Shown in pieces: positions 38,177 to 48,467 of a DNA stretch of 64,000 nucleotides. The stretch is from contig CANQNK010000006.1 of the NCBI GenBank assembly GCA_947625195.1, forward strand, positions 28,955 through 92,954, given 5' to 3'. Each line of letters opens with the position of its first letter. Within the stretch, counting starts at the first letter, position 1. The stretch is from an uncultured Clostridia bacterium. Its GTDB lineage: Bacteria > Bacillota > Clostridia > Oscillospirales > Ruminococcaceae. Under the pieces are notes generated by a model that did no database searches, was not told where the DNA came from, and worked only from the letters and a program-made list of their open reading frames with translations. A program made the translations under genes and the position numbers.

Positions 38177-38878
38177 ATGTTGAAAGGATTGATAAATATA
38201 AAAAGACTGTTTTGTGTGATCTTCTGCCTTGCGGCGTCCGGCTTTTGTCTGGCGGCCTCAGTACACGCAGAGGACGATATACCAACTGATCCTGTAATGC
38301 AGGATCAGATTACCGAGAGCGCTTTTACTCAGACAGAGCTGGAATCTGAAACGATCTTACAGACTCAGATTGTAACCGAGGCGCCGACCGCTGAACCGAC
38401 TTCACAGACCTCTCTTCAGACCACTGCGACAACGCAGTCAACCGCCGAAGAAAACGACATACCTACCGATGCATATGTGCCTGAAGAAACATACGCTCCT
38501 CCTGCCGCAGAGGTAACAAACGTACCCTATGAAACCGATTATCAGGAGCAGAATCAGGCAAGGTCTTCAGAATCAGAGACTTCCCAGAACAAAACAACTA
38601 AAGTCTCAAGCGCAACACCTGCGTATATGAAGCTTTTGTTTCCGATAATGGCTATGATAGCAATAGTTCTTGCAGCGGCAATAATAATCGTGGTGATATG
38701 GATAAAGCGCAAGAGCAAGGCGTCGGATCAGCAAAACAGCGACGGCGATGAAGAAGAAGGCGTTTATGACGACGACGGAAATTTTTATCCCGGATACTAC
38801 GATGAAAACGGAACCTTTATTGAAACACGTGACGGCTACTATAATTCAAAGGGAAAATTCGTAAAATACGATAAATAG
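38177..38878 (+). CDS. Secreted/membrane protein with T/E/Q-rich region, TM and acidic C-terminal repeats
   Basis: Signal-like N-terminus, TTATTQSTAEE linker, TM 'LLFPIMAMIAIVLAAAIIIVVIWIK', tail GVYDDDGNFYPGYYDENGTFIETRDGYYNSKGKF. Confidence 0.65.
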   Translation: MLKGLINIKRLFCVIFCLAASGFCLAASVHAEDDIPTDPVMQDQITESAFTQTELESETILQTQIVTEAPTAEPTSQTSLQTTATTQSTAEENDIPTDAYVPEETYAPPAAEVTNVPYETDYQEQNQARSSESETSQNKTTKVSSATPAYMKLLFPIMAMIAIVLAAAIIIVVIWIKRKSKASDQQNSDGDEEEGVYDDDGNFYPGYYDENGTFIETRDGYYNSKGKFVKYDK

Positions 38879-38921
38879 ATAAAGCCCCGGCTTTGAACCG
38901 CCCAGATTGTGCAGACATAAC

Positions 38922-38967
38922 AAAAAAGCCACTTGATGTATATTCTACATCAAGGAGGCTTTTTTTA
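38922..38967. terminator. Terminator
   Basis: AAAAAAGCCaCTTGATGTA-tattc-TACATCAAGgaGGCTTTTTTT. Confidence 0.75.
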
Positions 38968-39022
38968 TTGTCCGTTTTTACTGGACTTGCGCATTTTGCG
39001 GGGCTTTGTTTTTTATATATGA

Positions 39023-40402
39023 TCAGTCTGCAAGAGGCTTTATCACCCTTTTATATATTCTTGAGAAAAATACTAAGCAAAGAGTAAGTGACATAAGCTC
39101 TGCTATCGGGAATGACAGCCATATCACGTTTATCGAATCAAACATGCTGGCAAGTATATAAGCCGCAGGTACAAGTATCACAAGCTGTCGGCATATTGAT
39201 ATTATCATTGAGTATATTCCGTGACCGAGAGCCTGGATTGTCGATATGATTATTATGCAAAATCCTGCAAACAAAAATGACGGCGCTATTTCACGAAACG
39301 CTATTGAGCCCATTTGTATCATCTCAGGATCGTCTGTAAACATTTTTAAAAACAGAGAGGGCACTATCTCAAACAGCGAAAATCCCACAATCATAACCGA
39401 AACCGCAATTATCATTCCGAGCTTCATTGTAGACATAATGCGCTTTTTGTGATTTGCACCGTAATTATATGCGATAATAGGCACCATACCGTTGTTCATT
39501 CCGAATATCGGCATAAAGATAAACGACTGTACTTTAAAGTAAACGCCAAGAACGTTTACGCCGTTTTTTGCAACATTTTCCGGAAACATATAGCAGATTT
39601 TATTTAACGTGAGCGTCATAACAGAGGTTATCGACTGCATTATAATGGCCGGAACGCCCACTGAGTAAATCTTTTTTATGATCCTTCCCGATGGTCTGAA
39701 GCCCTTGAGGGAAATGTTAAGCTCCTTATTAAACTTAAGGTTAAAAACCAAGCCCATAAGCGCCGCTACAATCTGTCCTATAACAGTAGCTATTGCCGCT
39801 CCCATAGCGTCAAGCTTCGGGAAACCGAAGTATCCGAATATGAGTATCGGGTCAAGTATCAGATTTATTATTGCTCCCGTGCCCTGCATTATCATGCTGT
39901 AAATCGTTTTTCCCGTTGACTGCAAAAGCCTCTCAAAGGTTACCTGAAAAAACAGACCGAACGAAAAAATCGTGACTATCGATAGATAATCAATTCCGTA
40001 ATCCTGTATCGACTTTGTCGGCGTTTGAAAGCTGTAAAACATTTTAACGGCAAAAAGTCCGAACATCAGCGCCAAAATCCATGAAAGCGCCGTCAAAAAC
40101 AATGCGTTTGTTGCGGTCTTGTTAGCCTCTGAAAACTTTTTCATTCCAAGATTTTTAGACAGGTACGCGTTTACTCCTACGCCGGTTCCCGCCGCTATCG
40201 CTATCATAAACGTCTGCACCGGAAACGCCAGCGAAACCGCCGCAAGCGCGTGCTGCTCTTCATCTACTCTAGCCACAAAAACGCTGTCCACAATATTGTA
40301 AAGCGCCTGCACCAGCATTGAAATTATCATCGGCAGCGACATAGTAATAAGCAGTTTATTTGTGGGCATTGTACCCATTTTGTTTTCTTTTACTTCTTCC
40401 AT
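39023..40402 (-). CDS. MATE family efflux transporter
   Basis: MPTNKLLITMSLPMIISMLVQALYNIVDSVFVAR; repeated MATE-type TM architecture. Confidence 0.92.
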   Translation of the reverse strand: MEEVKENKMGTMPTNKLLITMSLPMIISMLVQALYNIVDSVFVARVDEEQHALAAVSLAFPVQTFMIAIAAGTGVGVNAYLSKNLGMKKFSEANKTATNALFLTALSWILALMFGLFAVKMFYSFQTPTKSIQDYGIDYLSIVTIFSFGLFFQVTFERLLQSTGKTIYSMIMQGTGAIINLILDPILIFGYFGFPKLDAMGAAIATVIGQIVAALMGLVFNLKFNKELNISLKGFRPSGRIIKKIYSVGVPAIIMQSITSVMTLTLNKICYMFPENVAKNGVNVLGVYFKVQSFIFMPIFGMNNGMVPIIAYNYGANHKKRIMSTMKLGMIIAVSVMIVGFSLFEIVPSLFLKMFTDDPEMIQMGSIAFREIAPSFLFAGFCIIIISTIQALGHGIYSMIISICRQLVILVPAAYILASMFDSINVIWLSFPIAELMSLTLCLVFFSRIYKRVIKPLAD

Positions 40403-40537
40403 TCTTTATATGTCCTTTCATAACACTTACATCGATCCTCTTAACACACAAGTGTAATTATACCACTTTTGTGTCGAATTTAAAAGACATTAAAACATAG
40501 AAAAACAAAGAACAAAAAAGAATTTTTTTAGCGTACT

Positions 40538-41089
40538 TTACAAAATGTTCCGCTGCTTTTTTATAAAATCCCTTGACCTCAATATTGCAAGCTGCGTTTT
40601 CGCATCGGGTATCTCATCGTTTAAAACCATTTCGTACGCCTTGTCAAACGGAATTTTCACAACATCTATAAACTCGTCCTCATCAAGGTGGTTGTCCGAA
40701 AATGTAAGATCGGTCGCCAGAAACATATAGATTATCTCCGTGTCGTAAGCAACGGTTGGGTAAAGCTTGCCAAGGCTTATGATGTTGCCCGCAGTAGCTC
40801 CTATTTCTTCCTTTAGCTCTCTTGTTCCGCAGCTTATCGGATCTTCTCCCTCTTCACGCTTTCCGGCTGGGATTTCCAAAAGCACAGCCTTATAAGGATA
40901 ACGGAACTGCTTAACAAAATAAACATCTCCGCTTCTGTCAATCGGAAGCACGCATACACCGCCCGAATGATGCACAAGTTCCCTTATTGTTTTCTCACCG
41001 TTTTCAAGCAGAGCCACTTCTCTGGTGACTCTTATGATCTTTCCGTTGTAAACTTCCTTAACTGACAGAGTTTTTTCCTCTAAATGCAT
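40538..41089 (-). CDS. NUDIX hydrolase (ADP-ribose pyrophosphatase-like)
   Basis: EIPAGKREEGEDPISCGTRELKEEIGATAG Nudix box. Confidence 0.92.
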   Translation of the reverse strand: MHLEEKTLSVKEVYNGKIIRVTREVALLENGEKTIRELVHHSGGVCVLPIDRSGDVYFVKQFRYPYKAVLLEIPAGKREEGEDPISCGTRELKEEIGATAGNIISLGKLYPTVAYDTEIIYMFLATDLTFSDNHLDEDEFIDVVKIPFDKAYEMVLNDEIPDAKTQLAILRSRDFIKKQRNIL

Positions 41090-43404
41090 TTTCTTTTCCT
41101 CCTTACGCAAACAAGAATATATATCGCAAAAAGACATAAGCCGACAGCACTGAGCACTGCGCCCTCCTTTACACCATAGGTGAAGTATGAAAATTCGATT
41201 CTGCTTTCTCCCTTTCCCACAAAAACGGCGGTAAGTCCGTTATCCACCTTTAAAACTTCGGTGTCATTTCCGTTTACCTTCGCTGAAAAGCCCTTATCAT
41301 ACGGCACGCTGAAGAGAACTACTCCTTCTGTGTCTGTATCTATATTTGCCGAGAATCCGTATGCTGTGTACTCAAAATCCGTACAGCAGGAATCCCTCAG
41401 CTTATCCGCCGCATCCTTTAATACAAAGGTATTAAACACCGTTCTGGGCTTATTCACCTCAGTCAATACACCCGAAAGAGACTTTTGCATATTCTCATCA
41501 AGCACTACGGAATTGAGCAGCATCTGGCACTTCTGATAGGTTGAGAGGTTGTCAAAATCATTCTTTGAAATATACTTGTCAAACAGAATTCCCATCGGCA
41601 GGTAATTTTCGTTTTCATATATCTTATATCCGCTTTGCGTGTCGATATGCTTAAAGCCATTTTCGTCAAAGTCATTTTCGTCGTCATCGTCGATCTCATC
41701 AAGATAATACTTGACCGACAAAAGCGAGCGCAAAGATGTGTAGTCCGTGTCTATTCTTGAAGCCACATCTCTTGTAAGTCCCAGAGAAATATAAAACTCC
41801 ATTATGGACGTTGAAACATTCGTGTTAAAGCACCTCATAGTCGGATAGTTCCAGAACATAGGGAAATTGTCTGTGTTCTCGCTGGTTTCTATTCGGTAAA
41901 AGGTATCAGATTCAGGAAGGCTTATATCCGCATTGACCGACTTCGCAAGGTACTCTTCCGGATACGGTCCCTGAGAAATTCCGTAATAGACGTTTATTGC
42001 CAAAAACAAGGCAGAGCATACGGCAGTCATCAATGCCACTCTGCGGCAATACCTTTCGTCTTTTTTTATATAGTATATCAAAAGAACCGCAATAAGGAAA
42101 AACGCAAGTGTTATCGCCGCCTGCAAAATAAACAGCGTATCGTACTCTGCCATTTCAAAAAAACGGATATTTCCGTCTTCATCTCTTGATGGCAAAAAGT
42201 ATATAAGAATAAACAGAGCCGTTATTATCCCAGTTGGTACAACGCCCTTTTTTATGTCAACCTCGTCCGCCTTATCAAAGCAGTACGCCGTCATCAGCGC
42301 GGTTATAAGTGAAAACTCATAAAACCACCTTGCATAATAAGTCGTATTAAAGAGCTGAAACGATGCATTTAGTATCGGCACAAGCGCGATCACAAAAAGC
42401 GTTATGCAAAGCGTTTTTAAAAAGCTTTTTTTCCTGACTCTTATAAAAGCAATTACGCCTATCATAGAAAACAGCGGCAGATATCCCGCAATAGACGCCC
42501 AGTTAGCATTGTCGGGACTGAAAAGATTGCTGCGCGCAGGCGGATCCGGCATCATAAAAAACGACTGAATGATCCTGAGCAGTCTGTACTTATCGGAATA
42601 CACGACCAGATCAAGCCCTGACAGAGTTTCGTCAAGCCTTGGGTTATCCACAATAGACAAAGCGCTTGGCAGCAGAATTACGGCAGCAATAAGTATTCCC
42701 AAGCCACACTCCAAAACTATTCCAAAACACTTTTTAATTGTAATGTCAAAGCCCCCGCCTTTATAAATACAGCGAACGGCAAAATAAATCAAAAAGAATA
42801 TTCCCTCTGAAATAAAAAAGTAATAGTTTGTCAATGCCACTAGCGCAGTCACAAGAGCCAAAGCTGCCCTTCTGCCGTCATTTACATACATCTCAAGAGC
42901 CAGAAGCAACAAAGGGAAAAACGCGGCGGCATCGTGAAAATGATAAAAAAAGAAATTATAACACTGAGCCCCAGAAAATGCGTAAAGCATTGATCCTATA
43001 AAGCAGGCAGAATTTTTCTTTAAAAATCTCTGCATAAAGGCGTATGACGTTAATGCGGCAACCGCCGTCTTAAGAGCCATTATTATCGGCATAACGTATA
43101 TCACAGCACCCTGTGGCACAAGCAGCGTAAGATAGAAAAACACGCTTCCCGTATTGTAAAATGAGTATGACGTAAAAAGACTTGAGCCTAAATCTGTACC
43201 CCAATCAAAGCCGAACAGTCCGTTTTGTCTTATCTCTTTATTCACGTGATAGTAAAATGGTATCTCCTGCGAATTGTAATCACCGTAATAGGTAAAAATT
43301 CCGCCGTTATATATTATCATAGGCAGCAGTACCGCAAGCATTATAGTAAACGCCGTGAAAAACACATAAGCATAGCCCTTTTTTTGGCTCAGACTTTCTG
43401 TCAA
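41080..43404 (-). CDS. YfhO-family membrane protein
   Basis: Polytopic; 'YGDYNSQEIPFYYHVNKEI...FDWGTDLGSS', 'ALTNYYFFISEGIFFLIYF'. Confidence 0.82.
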   Translation of the reverse strand: MTESLSQKKGYAYVFFTAFTIMLAVLLPMIIYNGGIFTYYGDYNSQEIPFYYHVNKEIRQNGLFGFDWGTDLGSSLFTSYSFYNTGSVFFYLTLLVPQGAVIYVMPIIMALKTAVAALTSYAFMQRFLKKNSACFIGSMLYAFSGAQCYNFFFYHFHDAAAFFPLLLLALEMYVNDGRRAALALVTALVALTNYYFFISEGIFFLIYFAVRCIYKGGGFDITIKKCFGIVLECGLGILIAAVILLPSALSIVDNPRLDETLSGLDLVVYSDKYRLLRIIQSFFMMPDPPARSNLFSPDNANWASIAGYLPLFSMIGVIAFIRVRKKSFLKTLCITLFVIALVPILNASFQLFNTTYYARWFYEFSLITALMTAYCFDKADEVDIKKGVVPTGIITALFILIYFLPSRDEDGNIRFFEMAEYDTLFILQAAITLAFFLIAVLLIYYIKKDERYCRRVALMTAVCSALFLAINVYYGISQGPYPEEYLAKSVNADISLPESDTFYRIETSENTDNFPMFWNYPTMRCFNTNVSTSIMEFYISLGLTRDVASRIDTDYTSLRSLLSVKYYLDEIDDDDENDFDENGFKHIDTQSGYKIYENENYLPMGILFDKYISKNDFDNLSTYQKCQMLLNSVVLDENMQKSLSGVLTEVNKPRTVFNTFVLKDAADKLRDSCCTDFEYTAYGFSANIDTDTEGVVLFSVPYDKGFSAKVNGNDTEVLKVDNGLTAVFVGKGESRIEFSYFTYGVKEGAVLSAVGLCLFAIYILVCVRRKRKCI

Positions 43405-43521
43405 CTCGTATCCCTCCTTATCACGCTTACGTAATTATACTACATAAAAGCCTTTTCAGTCAATATTGAAATAATACTGTTTTTATGTTATACTGATAAA
43501 AAAACATAGGAGTGGAAAACA

Positions 43522-43917
43522 ATGATATACGAATATACATTAAAAACAGAGCGGCAGAATTTTTACAGCATAACAAGCTCTGTCAAAGACGCTGTAAAGC
43601 GCAGCGGTGTTATAAACGGCATAGCGGTAGTTTACTGTCCGCATACTACCGCCGGCATAACCATAAACGAAAACGCCGATCCTGACGTTGTAAAGGACCT
43701 TTTATTTGCGCTTGATATGACATATCCCGACCGAAAGGAGTTTCGCCACGCCGAAGGGAACACTGCGGCACATCTTAAATCATCGGTAATGGGCGTTTCC
43801 AAAACGATAATTATAGATAACGGCAGACTTATGCTTGGAACCTGGCAGGGGGTTTACTTTACCGAATTCGACGGGCCCAGAATAAGAAAATATTACGTTA
43901 AGGTTATTTCTGAATAA
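43522..43917 (+). CDS. YjbQ/UPF0047 family protein
   Basis: NGIAVVYCPHTTAGITINENADPDV, GNTAAHLKSSVMG, LGTWQGVYFTEFDGPR. Confidence 0.92.
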   Translation: MIYEYTLKTERQNFYSITSSVKDAVKRSGVINGIAVVYCPHTTAGITINENADPDVVKDLLFALDMTYPDRKEFRHAEGNTAAHLKSSVMGVSKTIIIDNGRLMLGTWQGVYFTEFDGPRIRKYYVKVISE

Positions 43918-44678
43918 TGAGCGCGGTCAGATATTTTTTGATTGCCTTTGAAATAATTGGGCTTTGTGTTTTTCTGCTCCCGATTTTTGTAGACACCGTG
44001 AATGCAGGCAACACAATAGGAGTTTTGTTTTTTACTTTCCTTTTATTCATAACCTCACAGTCCGACAAGGTTTCTTCATTTGTAAGTATCCTCCTACGGC
44101 GCACATTCGGAAAAGTTGCCTTGATTGCTGCGGCAATTATTATTGCGGCATTTTTAATACTTGCCGTGCTTTTGTCTGTATTGATGATAAAAGCACAGCT
44201 AAATAAGCCCGTCGGTGACACTACCGTTGTCGTTTTGGGCTGCAAAGTTAGGGGCGAACGTCCAAGCAGAATGCTCAGGTATCGTCTTGACAAAGCCTGC
44301 GAATATCTTAAAGACAATGAAAACACCGTTTGCATCGTATCCGGAGGTAAGGGCAAGGACGAGGCTATTTCCGAAGCGCAGTGTATGTTTAACTATCTCA
44401 CAAACAAAGGTATCCCGGCAGACAGGGTAATAATGGAGGATAAAAGCACCAACACCTATCAAAATATCGCTTTCTCCAAGGAAATCATCAAGCAGAGAAA
44501 TCTGCCCGAAAATATAACGATAGTCACAGACGGATTTCACCAGTACCGGGCGTCTTACATCGCAAAGCGGTGTAAAGTCATAAAAAGCTACTCTCTTTCG
44601 GCAAAAACCGAGCTGTTTTTCCTGCCAACCTATTGGGTAAGAGAATGGGCGGCAATTTTATACGAATGGGTAAAATAA
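43917..44678 (+). CDS. YdcF-family (DUF218) membrane protein
   Basis: TTVVVLGCKVRGERPSRMLRYRLDKA, VSGGKGKDEAISEA, EDKSTNTYQNIAFSKEI, VTDGFHQYRASYIAKR. Confidence 0.87.
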   Translation: MSAVRYFLIAFEIIGLCVFLLPIFVDTVNAGNTIGVLFFTFLLFITSQSDKVSSFVSILLRRTFGKVALIAAAIIIAAFLILAVLLSVLMIKAQLNKPVGDTTVVVLGCKVRGERPSRMLRYRLDKACEYLKDNENTVCIVSGGKGKDEAISEAQCMFNYLTNKGIPADRVIMEDKSTNTYQNIAFSKEIIKQRNLPENITIVTDGFHQYRASYIAKRCKVIKSYSLSAKTELFFLPTYWVREWAAILYEWVK

Positions 44679-44687
44679 AGTAATATA

Positions 44688-44720
44688 GGGGCGTCATCTT
44701 AACTGATGACGCCCCTTTGC
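44688..44720. terminator. Bidirectional terminator
   Basis: GGGGCGTCATC-ttaact-GATGACGCCCC-TTT. Confidence 0.75.
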
Positions 44721-44745
44721 TTTTTAATATAATACTTATATACTC

Positions 44746-45213
44746 TTATTTGTCTATCGGGATAATCTCCGTCAGGTTGACCCAATAATTGTCCTCCTGA
44801 GACCAGAAGATAAAGTCGTCCTTAGCCTTGCTGTAAAACACAGGTATTCCCTCGTCGTATACATCCGATACCAGGTTTTTGTCGGGAATCTCTCCATTTT
44901 CAGCTTTTGCGACGGTCAGACCTATGAACTCATAACCGTCAAGTACGCTACTGTCAAGCTTTGAAAGCTCTCCGTCATATATATCATCATACAAAAGATA
45001 TTCGTACAGCTTATTGTAGTAAAATCTGTGGTTTGCCTCTTTGATAGGTACATCAAGCTTGACTTTAAGTTTAGGTGAGGTGACGGTACCGGAAACTTTT
45101 TGTACAGTAGTTGGCTCGTTTAACGAGTCATCAATGCTACTGTCATCATCGCCGCAAGCTGAAAGAGCAAAAATCAAAGCGAAAAGCAATAATACCAGAT
45201 TTACTTTCTTCAT
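44746..45213 (-). CDS. Lipoprotein of unknown function
   Basis: MKKVNLVLLLFALIFALSACGDD lipobox. Confidence 0.7.
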   Translation of the reverse strand: MKKVNLVLLLFALIFALSACGDDDSSIDDSLNEPTTVQKVSGTVTSPKLKVKLDVPIKEANHRFYYNKLYEYLLYDDIYDGELSKLDSSVLDGYEFIGLTVAKAENGEIPDKNLVSDVYDEGIPVFYSKAKDDFIFWSQEDNYWVNLTEIIPIDK

Positions 45214-45222
45214 ACGATACTC

Positions 45223-45792
45223 CTATGCTACTCCTTTATTGCATTTATAAAACAAATGAGATATAACCGAAACTGTTAACAGAATTACCCATCCGAATAT
45301 TACTACAAACATCTCGTGAGAATTAAAATATGTATTAAATCCTATTGAATCTCTAAGGGAAATAAACAAATTCGGAAAATACCATATAATTAAATATGAT
45401 GCTGTTGCCAAAAATGTCAGAAAAAGACAAATCACATTTTTCTTCATTACCCCGGTTGCAAAGAAATACAGCAGTAAGAATACATAGATTATTTCAAATG
45501 TAGAAATCGGAAAATCAAAGTCAAGCTTGACACTGAACGCCGCTATAATAAGCTTTACCAAAAGTAACATTATAGCAACAGACGATAATACACTAATAAC
45601 ATAAGCTTTGGCTTTTATACACTTTACCAAGGACGCCGACATTATTCCTATGCTCAGCACACAAGCTAATGAGGTCGTTATAACATAACTTATATTAGAA
45701 TATGTGAGTTCAAAAACTATTCTTGAAACTGATAATATCGCAAGCACCAAAACAAAAGGCATTGCCTGCAAAAATAACGATTTTTGTTTCAT
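45223..45792 (-). CDS. Polytopic membrane protein of unknown function
   Basis: Repeated hydrophobic segments (VLVLAILSVSRIVFELTY, VLSSVAIMLLLVKLIIAAF...). Confidence 0.6.
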   Translation of the reverse strand: MKQKSLFLQAMPFVLVLAILSVSRIVFELTYSNISYVITTSLACVLSIGIMSASLVKCIKAKAYVISVLSSVAIMLLLVKLIIAAFSVKLDFDFPISTFEIIYVFLLLYFFATGVMKKNVICLFLTFLATASYLIIWYFPNLFISLRDSIGFNTYFNSHEMFVVIFGWVILLTVSVISHLFYKCNKGVA

Positions 45793-45825
45793 TAATAACA
45801 CCTCTGTTTAATATTAAGCCTTAAA

Positions 45826-46419
45826 CTAGACTTTTAAATATTGACTATAATGCGAAACTTTAAATTCATTTAAATTAACTCTTTGTTTACCATTACTACT
45901 TGGATTCGTGAATTTAAAACAGTATTTATGAGATTTATTCATATTACTGTATTTAAGGTTCCATGAATATGATGAACAGTCATTAAGACTCGAACTAACT
46001 TTAACCTTTGTTGAAGTACTACTGTCCATGTCAATTAATATTACTTCCAAAGGTAAATTAAAAGTATCAGATGAATATGCCCTTCCCTTCATATACATTA
46101 GACCATAATTATTTGATTTAAAATAGTATGCAGAAAACAATGGACTAACATCCCAATATCCAGTTCCAGAATAATAATTAACTTTAGACAAATCATAGAA
46201 TTTTGTAGGTTTGTAAGCACCTCTTTCAGTCTCAACATACGGCTCTGTTTCACAAGTAACACTGACACCTGCATCAACAGTTATCTCAAGAGAGATATCC
46301 CCTGTATCATAATAATAAGTTTCTTTTTCTCCTTCATTAGATGCACTTGCGTAAATTCCGCAACACCATGCACATGCAGCTGCAACAGCAACTGAAACTA
46401 CTTTTTGAAATCTTTTCAT
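45826..46419 (-). CDS. Secreted protein of unknown function
   Basis: Signal peptide MKRFQKVVSVAVAAACAWCCGIYASASN; polar Y/S/N-rich mature region. Confidence 0.6.
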   Translation of the reverse strand: MKRFQKVVSVAVAAACAWCCGIYASASNEGEKETYYYDTGDISLEITVDAGVSVTCETEPYVETERGAYKPTKFYDLSKVNYYSGTGYWDVSPLFSAYYFKSNNYGLMYMKGRAYSSDTFNLPLEVILIDMDSSTSTKVKVSSSLNDCSSYSWNLKYSNMNKSHKYCFKFTNPSSNGKQRVNLNEFKVSHYSQYLKV

Positions 46420-46774
46420 AATTAACCTCCCATAATATTTAGTATCAAAACTATGTGACTAACCCCTGTATTTAAACAGTCTGCGTATGATTTGCATTAA
46501 AATGCTGCTATAATAAAAACCTTTTTAAATTTTACATCGGACTATCTCCTTTCATATTTTTGTACTGAGTTTACTCAGTCGGGATATTCTCCAAGATAAT
46601 ATTAGCACAATAAAAAACTTTTCTATCTATATTGTAGCATACTATACAGAAAATTCAACCAATTTTTGCTAATTTTTTAAAGTTTGTATAAATTATACAA
46701 TTATATCTTTTAATATTATGCAACATATACAAGGTATTTAGTTGATTATTTTAAAAACCAAACTGTACAAATAA

Positions 46775-46795
46775 AGGCACGCTAAAAGCGTGCCC
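46775..46795 (-). terminator. Hairpin downstream of gpmI
   Basis: GGCACGCT-aaa-AGCGTGCC. Confidence 0.6.
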
Positions 46796-46815
46796 TCAGT
46801 ATAAATATCACGGTA

Positions 46816-48384
46816 TTAAACCATACTGTCCTCCCAGCAGTCGGGCGCTTCAATTCCCAAAATCTTAAGCACCGTTGGGGCGACGTTTGCAAGCCCATAG
46901 TTCCCCTCTTTTATCTCAAACTTTGTATCCTTATCGTATATTATGAAAGGAACTCTGTTAAGAGAGTGAGCCGTGCGCGTCTGTATCTCGCCCTTCTTGT
47001 TTTTCTCAAGCATCTCATCGGCATTTCCATGGTCTGCCGTAACTATAAGCGTGCAGTCATACTCATCAACTACCTTGAGAAGCCTTGAAAGCCCAAGGTC
47101 AACAGACTCAACACCGATAATCGTGGCGTCCATATTTCCCGTATGTCCTACCATATCACCGTTAGGATAATTGCATCTTAAAAAGCCGTACTTTCCACTC
47201 TTAATTGCCTCGATCAGATCGTCAGTTACCTCCGCAGATTTCATCCACGGACGCTCGTCAAACGACACCTTATCAGAGGGTATCTCTTTCCAGGTCTCAA
47301 GCTTTTCTGAAAACTTTTCGCTTCTGTTTCCGTTCCAGAAATATGTCACATGACCATACTTCTGTGTTTCAGAAACCGCGTACTGATTTACTCCGGCATT
47401 AACAAGAACCTCTGAAAGAGTGTTAGTAATCTCAGGCGGATTTACAAGGTATTTTTTGGGAAGATTGAGGTCACCGTCATACTGAAGCATTCCTGCGTAT
47501 ACGACATCGGGTACTAACTCTCTGTCAAACTTGTCAAAATCCTTGTCGTCAAACGCCATAGATAACTCTATAGCTCTGTCGCCCCTGAAGTTAAACAGGA
47601 CTACGCTGTCTGAGTCGAGAATTTTTCCGACAGGCTCACCGTTTTCCGCAATTACAAAAGCAGGAAGATCCTGATCTATTATTCCTTCCGTTTCTTTTCT
47701 TGCCGTTTCAATAGCAATGGTAGCGTTTGCAAACTGTCTGCCCTTTCCGAGTACATGTGTATCCCAGCCGGCTTTTACCATAGCCCAGTCAGCCTGATAC
47801 CTGTCCATGGTTATCTTCATTCTTCCGCCGCCTGAAGCAATTTTCGCATCAAAATCGCCGTCGTTTAACGACTTCATATGGTTTTCAAGCTCATCAACAT
47901 ACTGCAAAGCCGAGGTTGCGGGAACGTCTCTACCGTCGAGAAGAATATGACACCTTACTTTTTTAACTCCGTCCTCTTTAGCCTTTGAGATCATCCTTTC
48001 AAGATGTGATATGTTCGAGTGAACATTACCGTCGGAGAGAAGTCCTATAAAGTGTAGCGTTGAATTCTTAGCCTTGCAGTTGCCAGAAATTTCCTTCCAC
48101 GTATCGCTTTCAAACATCTTTCCGCTCTCGATTGATTCGTTTACAAGCTTTGCCCCCTGGGAGTAGATCTGTCCGCAGCCGAGCGCGTTGTGTCCTACCT
48201 CAGAGTTGCCCATATCATCGTCTGTCGGAAGTCCGACTGCGCCGCCGTGAGCCTTTAAAGACGTGTTCGGACACTGTGCCAGAAGCTTATCCAGCGTTGG
48301 CGTATTCGCCTGAGATACGGCATCGCCAAGCCCGGTAACAGAGTATCCTACGCCGTCCATTACTACTAAAACAACAGGTTTCAT
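46816..48384 (-). CDS. gpmI: 2,3-bisphosphoglycerate-independent phosphoglycerate mutase
   Basis: MKPVVLVVMDGVGYS, DDDMGNSEVGHNALGCGQIYSQGAKLVN, LIVTADHGNADEM. Confidence 0.94.
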   Translation of the reverse strand: MKPVVLVVMDGVGYSVTGLGDAVSQANTPTLDKLLAQCPNTSLKAHGGAVGLPTDDDMGNSEVGHNALGCGQIYSQGAKLVNESIESGKMFESDTWKEISGNCKAKNSTLHFIGLLSDGNVHSNISHLERMISKAKEDGVKKVRCHILLDGRDVPATSALQYVDELENHMKSLNDGDFDAKIASGGGRMKITMDRYQADWAMVKAGWDTHVLGKGRQFANATIAIETARKETEGIIDQDLPAFVIAENGEPVGKILDSDSVVLFNFRGDRAIELSMAFDDKDFDKFDRELVPDVVYAGMLQYDGDLNLPKKYLVNPPEITNTLSEVLVNAGVNQYAVSETQKYGHVTYFWNGNRSEKFSEKLETWKEIPSDKVSFDERPWMKSAEVTDDLIEAIKSGKYGFLRCNYPNGDMVGHTGNMDATIIGVESVDLGLSRLLKVVDEYDCTLIVTADHGNADEMLEKNKKGEIQTRTAHSLNRVPFIIYDKDTKFEIKEGNYGLANVAPTVLKILGIEAPDCWEDSMV

Positions 48385-48467
48385 TCTATTTACTCCTTTA
48401 GATTGCAATATATTTATTCAGATAACGAAAATAGTACGCAAGATAATGCACGATCTGGTGCTTACAC

